Of a DNA stretch of 36,705 nt, positions 33,507-36,705 are shown in pieces. The stretch covers positions 1 through 36,705 of the forward strand of contig SFGO01000017.1 of assembly GCA_004556545.1 (NCBI GenBank). Direction: 5' to 3'. This DNA comes from Clostridiales bacterium. GTDB lineage: Bacteria > Bacillota > Clostridia > Christensenellales > Aristaeellaceae. The position numbers and the translations under genes are program-made. The notes under the pieces are model-generated. The model did no database searches. It was given only the letters and a program-made list of their open reading frames with translations, and had not been told where the DNA came from. Each line of letters opens with the position of its first letter. Within the stretch, counting starts at the first letter, position 1.

Positions 33507-33832
33507 GGTTTTTCCTCCGACTGCACTTCTGTAAGCAGCAGCTTTTTGTCAAACCCGCCGCGCTTGATTGCTTTTTCCCGACGAATTTGCTCCACTTCTT
33601 CCATCGAACTGCCGCGAGCCTTTGCAACTGCGCGCATGACTTCCAGCAGGTCGGCGAGTTCCTCCATAGACTTGCTTTCCTGATATTCCGCCAATTCCTC
33701 GTTCAGCTTGGCGTCGAGCATTGTGAGATAATCCGCATCAGACAGGATAGCGGTGGTGCATGTCTTGCCGGATGACGCAATAATTTCCGGAATCAAATCA
33801 CGAACGAGCTTGTGATACTTGATTTTCCGCAT
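33503..33832 (-). CDS. MazG-like nucleotide pyrophosphohydrolase
   Basis: The 109-residue protein has the all-alpha NTP pyrophosphatase pattern of MazG and PRA-PH enzymes: YHKLVRDLIPEII at the N-terminus, then KLNEELAEYQES and ELADLLEVMRAVA with the metal-binding Glu and Asp residues (E-x-x-E and E-x-x-D). It probably hydrolyses a nucleoside triphosphate to the monophosphate. The start at 33832 follows GAAGGAGG by eight bases; an open frame to 33910 is read through without a site. It is the first gene of the helicase operon, coupled by ATGA. Confidence 0.87.
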   Translation of the reverse strand: MRKIKYHKLVRDLIPEIIASSGKTCTTAILSDADYLTMLDAKLNEELAEYQESKSMEELADLLEVMRAVAKARGSSMEEVEQIRREKAIKRGGFDKKLLLTEVQSEEKP

Positions 33833-33915
33833 TGCGGATTCCTCCTTCTCGAATTCGCCGCAATCCGGGAAACAGCAGCGGTTTTTGTCTAAAATGATAA
33901 ATTTATCCATACTAA

Positions 33916-33944
33916 GTTATAGCATAACCGTCTGCTGAACGCAA
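33916..33944 (-). promoter_or_regulatory. Promoter of the MazG-helicase operon
   Basis: On the minus strand, TTGCGT (33939-33944), a 17-base spacer and TATAAC (33916-33921). It lies about 85 bases before the MazG-like start and could also feed csm6. Confidence 0.6.
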
Positions 33945-34266
33945 GCGGTTACGGACAAATACAGGGTATAAGCAATGTAGGAATTTCAAACACAGGTTAC
34001 ATTCTGATTAGCAGCGGGGAGTCAGAAAAAGGGAAAATTTGCGAAGTAAATACGACCCGACCTTGACTGTGGTAAGAAAAGTTTCATGGGTGCAGGCTAT
34101 CCAACACTTTTTCTCACACGAACGAACAAACAAAACGAACAATCAAGACGGACGCGCAATGCTGCTCCAAAGGCGGTGTATTTTCGTGCTAATTTCATCG
34201 TGCGCACGTTGCACGGCTAATCTTCAACCCTCCACCGCGCTAACGCGCTCCTGAAATTATTCGCTC
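33945..34266. other. Intergenic stretch, no gene recognised
   Basis: This 322-base stretch holds no ORF with a ribosome binding site and no clear hairpin or repeat. Its composition is mixed and lower in GC than the region to the left. It may be decayed sequence at the border of the toxin/immunity island. Confidence 0.4.
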
Positions 34267-34422
34267 GTGCCGTCTACAGTTATCGAGCAGACAGTCGTTT
34301 CCGTCGCCCAGCAGCCGAAAGCCGCCGGCGTGGACGCGGCGGCGCTGTTGCAGATTCTGAGCAGCCCGGAGATGGTCAACCTGCTGAAAACGCTGTCGAG
34401 GACGTTGGGCGGGAGCAAGTAA
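34267..34422 (+). pseudogene. Short ORF, probable C-terminal gene remnant
   Basis: A 51-codon frame beginning GTG at 34267 encodes an alanine- and leucine-rich helix (AAALLQILSSPEMVNLLKTL) and stops at 34422. There is no convincing ribosome binding site, and the frame is closed by TGA just upstream. GC content jumps compared with both flanks. It reads like the tail of a small conserved protein whose front part is lost, and a terminator follows. I cannot name the family. Confidence 0.4.
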
Positions 34423-34466
34423 CGCCCAAATGTTGATTTGCTCTTCGCTGACAGCTACTATCACCA

Positions 34467-34516
34467 TAAAAGGCACAGCCCGTGAATCAAAATGATTCGG
34501 TGCTGTGCCTTTTTTC
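34467..34516. terminator. Strong bidirectional terminator
   Basis: AAAAGGCACAGC pairs with GCTGTGCCTTTT around an inner stem (TGAATC/GATTC). A T run follows on the plus strand. It would end the remnant gene's transcript. Confidence 0.8.
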
Positions 34517-34645
34517 ATTATATGAGTAAATGCTCCTAACGTGCCGTATCGCAATTACGAGCAGAAAAAATCGCTTCACGTTCATCTATATGTTCGACTC
34601 TTATTTACTAACGTGCATGATTTTTAGAAACATGCACATTATAGC

Positions 34646-34673
34646 TTAACAAATATGGCTTCGTGTGTATAAT
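34646..34673 (+). promoter_or_regulatory. Promoter of the toxin/immunity cassette
   Basis: TTAACA (34646-34651), a 16-base spacer and a perfect TATAAT (34668-34673). The first ribosome binding site (TGGAGGTGA) begins at 34681, so the leader is very short. Confidence 0.75.
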
Positions 34674-34694
34674 TGTTTCATGGAGGTGAAAACG

Positions 34695-34993
34695 ATGCTC
34701 GGAACAATGAAGGAACGCGCATCTGATTATTGCCGGAAGAAGCACATTCCAGTTCTGACTATATTTTGGTGAATCAAAATGGCGACTTTCGAATGTATCG
34801 TGAATATGACAAGAACCACTATCTAAGACTTGAAATCGGTTCCCATCCTGAGCCAAGCATTGACGCATCGCACAAGTCAGTTCTATATGTCCATGCGTAT
34901 CAGCCTGATCATTTTTCAGACAGAACGCCTCGTCCATTGACGGAAAAGGAGTTCCAGAAATATAAGAAGTTTTTCAGGAGAGTGGCCAAATGA
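34695..34993 (+). pseudogene. Frameshifted small toxin- or immunity-like gene
   Basis: TGGAGGTGA and ATG at 34695 open a frame (MLGTMKERASDYCRKKHIP) that stops at TGA (34770-34772). The sequence continues in another frame with SDYILVNQNGDFRMYREYD to 34993. Adding one base near 34752, between CCA and GTTCT, would rejoin both parts into one protein of about 99 residues. The C-terminal part has HAYQPDHFSDRTPRPLTEKEFQKYKKFF, a pattern I associate with small domains in toxin/immunity loci. The next gene overlaps it by ATGA. It could be a real mutation or a sequence error. Confidence 0.65.
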
Positions 34994-35283
34994 CAGGCAT
35001 GACAATTGGAGAGCTTCTGGATAAAGTTTTCTACGGTGATGAAATTGAATTTCAAATAAACGACATGACATATTTTATCCAAGGAACTTTTTCCAACAAC
35101 AAGTACCGACTGACGGTTGATTATTGGACAATAACAGACGGTTCAGTGCCGCTGCATGACTACCTTCTCGAACTCGAATGTGATAGCGCGGAAGAACGTG
35201 TGCGTCAATTTGAAGAAGCTAAAATATTTAACGGAAAGACGATCTTTGAAGCAGAACCAGATATCAAAGTTTTGTTTGGGTAA
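34990..35283 (+). CDS. Small acidic protein, probable immunity protein
   Basis: The 97-residue protein is acidic and beta-rich at the front (FYGDEIEFQINDMTYFIQGTF) and ends with a helix and a short tail (EAEPDIKVLFG). It has no signal peptide. Its size, charge and place directly after another small gene and before an EndoU toxin are typical of immunity proteins in polymorphic toxin loci; the exact family is not recognised. Its start overlaps the preceding gene's stop (ATGA), and its stop overlaps another ATG (TAATG at 35281-35285). Confidence 0.75.
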   Translation: MTGMTIGELLDKVFYGDEIEFQINDMTYFIQGTFSNNKYRLTVDYWTITDGSVPLHDYLLELECDSAEERVRQFEEAKIFNGKTIFEAEPDIKVLFG

Positions 35284-35360
35284 TGATTACTTTTTCACAC
35301 GAACAACAAGTGGAAAGGTGCAACCGTATGGGTCCTGTTGCAAAGCAGAAGGTGGGTTGA
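35283..35360 (+). CDS. Possible 25-residue leader ORF before the toxin
   Basis: ATG at 35283 overlaps the preceding stop as TAATG. The frame (MITFSHEQQVERCNRMGPVA and five more codons) ends at TGA 35358-35360, which overlaps the toxin ATG as TGATG. It may be only a coupling ORF or a remnant of a toxin N-terminus. Confidence 0.3.
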   Translation: MITFSHEQQVERCNRMGPVAKQKVG

Positions 35361-36178
35361 TGGGCAGTGGGGAATCCGGACGCTATTATACGTCGCACGG
35401 TAGCAACCGTGTACATCACGGCGCGTTAATCCATTCGTTCGATGGACGCTTTACTCGTAATCCGCGGACAGGAAAAATTCAGAACATCAAGAGTGGTGGT
35501 CATGGCGAAAGTGCGCTTGAAGTCATGGGCAAAAACGGGATAAAATATAATATTGTCAAGACTTATCTCAACGGCGTAAGGGTTGGGAATATTCCTTCGA
35601 TAAAGGATCGCGCAAAGAAGCAAGGTACAGGAATGGCATGGTTTCCTAAAACGTGGACAACCCGCAACATGGTGCGCGCGGGAGAACACGTTAGCGGTTT
35701 AAAGCATAATCGTGGTGTAAAAGATGGTGTAATAATTTGGGAAACTTACAAAGGCGTTCGCGTGGGTGTCATAAAGACCAATGGACAAGTCGCAACGGTT
35801 TTTCCTGACGCGAGATATCAGCCTGTACGAAAAAAATGGGAGGAAGCGCTGATGCAAAACGATAAGTATGCACTGTTTCATCAGGTTATACACGAACGGA
35901 TGACGAATCCAAATGCGAAATACTATGCAGATCCTTGGTGGGATGCAGAAGTCAAGCAGTTTACGGTAAACATCCAAGAATCTATTGAGTTCATTCAGAA
36001 CGAGTGTACGGATGAGGAACTCTATTGGCTGGGTGAAGTGTTTGACGATATCATGGACAAAACCAGAAGCAGCGTCTTGCTCGACAGCCTTCAGCAGAGG
36101 GTGCAATCCGTGAAGAATCCAGAATGGAAGCAATGCCTCATGGAAGACATCCGCACTGCATCCGAGTACATTCAGTAA
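35360..36178 (+). CDS. EndoU-type toxin joined in frame to its putative immunity protein
   Basis: From ATG 35360 (ribosome binding site AAGGTGGG) the first 155 residues match a bacterial EndoU nuclease domain: GRYYTSHGSNRVHHGALIHSF, the catalytic-type GGHGE (His48), NGVRVGNIPSIK and AWFPKTW. In many relatives the place of Ile81 is a histidine (PNHK), so one catalytic His may be missing here. After VRKKWEEAL the frame runs on into the next gene's protein. The join lies at A7 (35830-35836): with six A's the toxin would stop at TGA 35850-35852, overlapping the immunity ATG. No secretion domain is present, so this is an orphan toxin module. Confidence 0.75.
   Translation: MGSGESGRYYTSHGSNRVHHGALIHSFDGRFTRNPRTGKIQNIKSGGHGESALEVMGKNGIKYNIVKTYLNGVRVGNIPSIKDRAKKQGTGMAWFPKTWTTRNMVRAGEHVSGLKHNRGVKDGVIIWETYKGVRVGVIKTNGQVATVFPDARYQPVRKKWEEALMQNDKYALFHQVIHERMTNPNAKYYADPWWDAEVKQFTVNIQESIEFIQNECTDEELYWLGEVFDDIMDKTRSSVLLDSLQQRVQSVKNPEWKQCLMEDIRTASEYIQ
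35852..36178 (+). CDS. Putative immunity protein for the EndoU toxin
   Basis: ATG at 35852 is preceded at seven bases by TGGGAGGA, inside the toxin 3' end. The 108-residue product is acidic and all-helical, with FIQNECTDEELYWLGEVFDDIMDK in its middle and EDIRTASEYIQ at the end. This type of helical protein is common downstream of toxin modules in Bacillota. It can be made as a separate protein from its own start even if the fused frame is also read. Confidence 0.7.
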   Translation: MQNDKYALFHQVIHERMTNPNAKYYADPWWDAEVKQFTVNIQESIEFIQNECTDEELYWLGEVFDDIMDKTRSSVLLDSLQQRVQSVKNPEWKQCLMEDIRTASEYIQ

Positions 36179-36204
36179 GCGTGTGGCCGCTTCTATGACA
36201 CTCA

Positions 36205-36230
36205 GCGCCGCCCCCAAAGGCGGCGCATTT
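36205..36230 (+). terminator. Terminator of the toxin/immunity cassette
   Basis: GCGCCGCC (36205-36212) pairs perfectly with GGCGGCGC (36219-36226), followed by ATTTT. It lies 26 bases after the immunity stop. Confidence 0.75.
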
Positions 36231-36454
36231 TGGTGATCATTCCAGCACAACTAATCGCCGCTATCCACTGCGCAGAAACGCAGAAAAAACACGGCGTTTC
36301 GCCTTCCTTTGCCCTGCCCGATTCATCCCTTCCAACCTTCCAACGGCGTAGAATTTGACCGCTTCTCAAAATTAGCAGGAGCGGTAAATCGTTAGCAAAT
36401 TTCGAATCTGCTGGCCGACCGCACAGGCCTTGCGCACACCGAGTATCAAAAAAG
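36231..36454. other. Intergenic region with TTAGCA sites left of the tRNA fragment
   Basis: No gene is seen. AAATTAGCAG (36369-36378) and GTTAGCAAAT (36391-36400) lie here; the first 10-mer recurs at 36676-36685 on the other side of the tRNA fragment. The ACCGCT/AGCGGT arms form a weak hairpin around the first site. These may be integrase arm sites. Confidence 0.4.
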
Positions 36455-36503
36455 CGCCCGTTCCGGATTTTCGTCAAATTCTTTTTCGGAACGGGCGGCT
36501 TTT
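36455..36503 (-). terminator. Terminator downstream of the tRNA 3' end
   Basis: CGCCCGTTCCG (36455-36465) pairs with CGGAACGGGCG (36487-36497). CTTTTTT follows on the minus strand, and GCTTTT on the plus strand. It lies just past the tRNA CCA and is probably the native tRNA terminator. Confidence 0.75.
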
Positions 36504-36510
36504 ATCCAAT

Positions 36511-36555
36511 TGGTGAACCCGGCGGGAGTCGAACCCACGGCCTGCTGCTTAGGAG
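36511..36555 (-). tRNA. 3' fragment of tRNA-Arg(CCU), integration (att) site
   Basis: On the minus strand the 45 bases read anticodon loop CTCCTAA, 3' anticodon stem GCAGC, variable loop AGGCC, T arm GTGGG-TTCGACT-CCCGC, acceptor CGGGTTC, A and CCA. The 5' half is missing: the bases before the loop (TGGCA) do not pair with GCAGC, and no GAACCCG acceptor strand is found up to the window end. This is the usual trace of a tyrosine recombinase integrating in a tRNA gene; the element lies to the right. Confidence 0.7.
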
Positions 36556-36705
36556 TGCCAAAAAGCGTTCGCCTTTGAGGCTCTTCGACACCCCTGGAGT
36601 GCCTTGTTTTACTGGATTTCTAACGTTTCTGAGTGTTCGCATTTCCCTCCAAAATACCCCGGTTTTCCCCGGGTGAAATTAGCAGAGTGTTAGCAGAGCT
36701 AATTT
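36556..36705. other. End of an integrated element
   Basis: This stretch next to the broken tRNA has the direct repeat GGAGTGCC (36552-36559 and 36596-36603), a CCGG-TTTTCC-CCGG hairpin (36660s) and two TTAGCAGAG sites (36680-36695). No gene is complete. It looks like the end of a mobile element carrying recombinase arm sites. Confidence 0.45.

Noticed and set aside
36511..36705. Group I intron inside the tRNA-Arg(CCU) anticodon loop
   Set aside because: Such introns exist in this tRNA, but no intron core is visible in the 150 bases available and the sequence looks like an integrase-type element end. It cannot be fully excluded because the window ends.

Overview
The window is a chromosomal segment of a low-to-mid GC Bacillota, most likely class Clostridia and probably gut-associated. 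Supporting this are strong GGAGG-type ribosome binding sites, frequent TTG starts, and the AzlCD, MutS2-Smr, DUF1934 and DUF1538/P-II gene families. No species can be named from the sequence alone.

Positions 1-20150 are mostly housekeeping. A cluster of perfect hairpins (1-162) and a terminator precede a large secreted modular protein with a C39-like peptidase domain (279-3566, minus). Then come azlC-azlD (plus), a minus-strand response regulator / histidine kinase / shikimate kinase run, mutS2, a U32-family protein and a cyclophilin. On the plus strand a DUF1538 membrane protein is followed by a tandem P-II-like protein. ispE (minus) converges with it. A DUF1934 gene, an unknown gene and an MBL-fold hydrolase follow (plus), then a secreted ComEC-like MBL protein (minus) and a small methyltransferase (plus).

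Positions 20299-31031 are a type III-A (Csm) CRISPR system, all read on the minus strand in the order csm6, leader and array, cas10(csm1), csm2, csm3, csm4, csm5, cas6. Cas10 keeps both the HD and GGDD motifs. Csm6 has a CARF-type SSGTPQM motif and a HEPN R-X4-H motif, so the cyclic-oligoadenylate branch looks complete. The array has 41 repeats with 40 spacers (26805-29490), and one further decayed repeat lies between it and the cas10 promoter. No cas1 or cas2 is present in the window.

Positions 31140-33944 are a second defence-like operon on the minus strand: a MazG-like pyrophosphohydrolase, an SF2 helicase with an N-terminal DUF559/Vsr-like nuclease domain, and a truncated start of what looks like an SNF2-type helicase, leading directly into csm6.

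Positions 34640-36230 are an AT-richer plus-strand cassette of small toxin/immunity-type genes. It has its own strong promoter and a chain of 1-4 base overlaps. One gene carries a frameshift. An EndoU-type toxin is joined in frame to its putative immunity gene at an A7 tract. The window ends with a 45-base 3' fragment of a tRNA-Arg(CCU) gene followed by its terminator. This is the signature of an integration site whose element lies to the right of the window.
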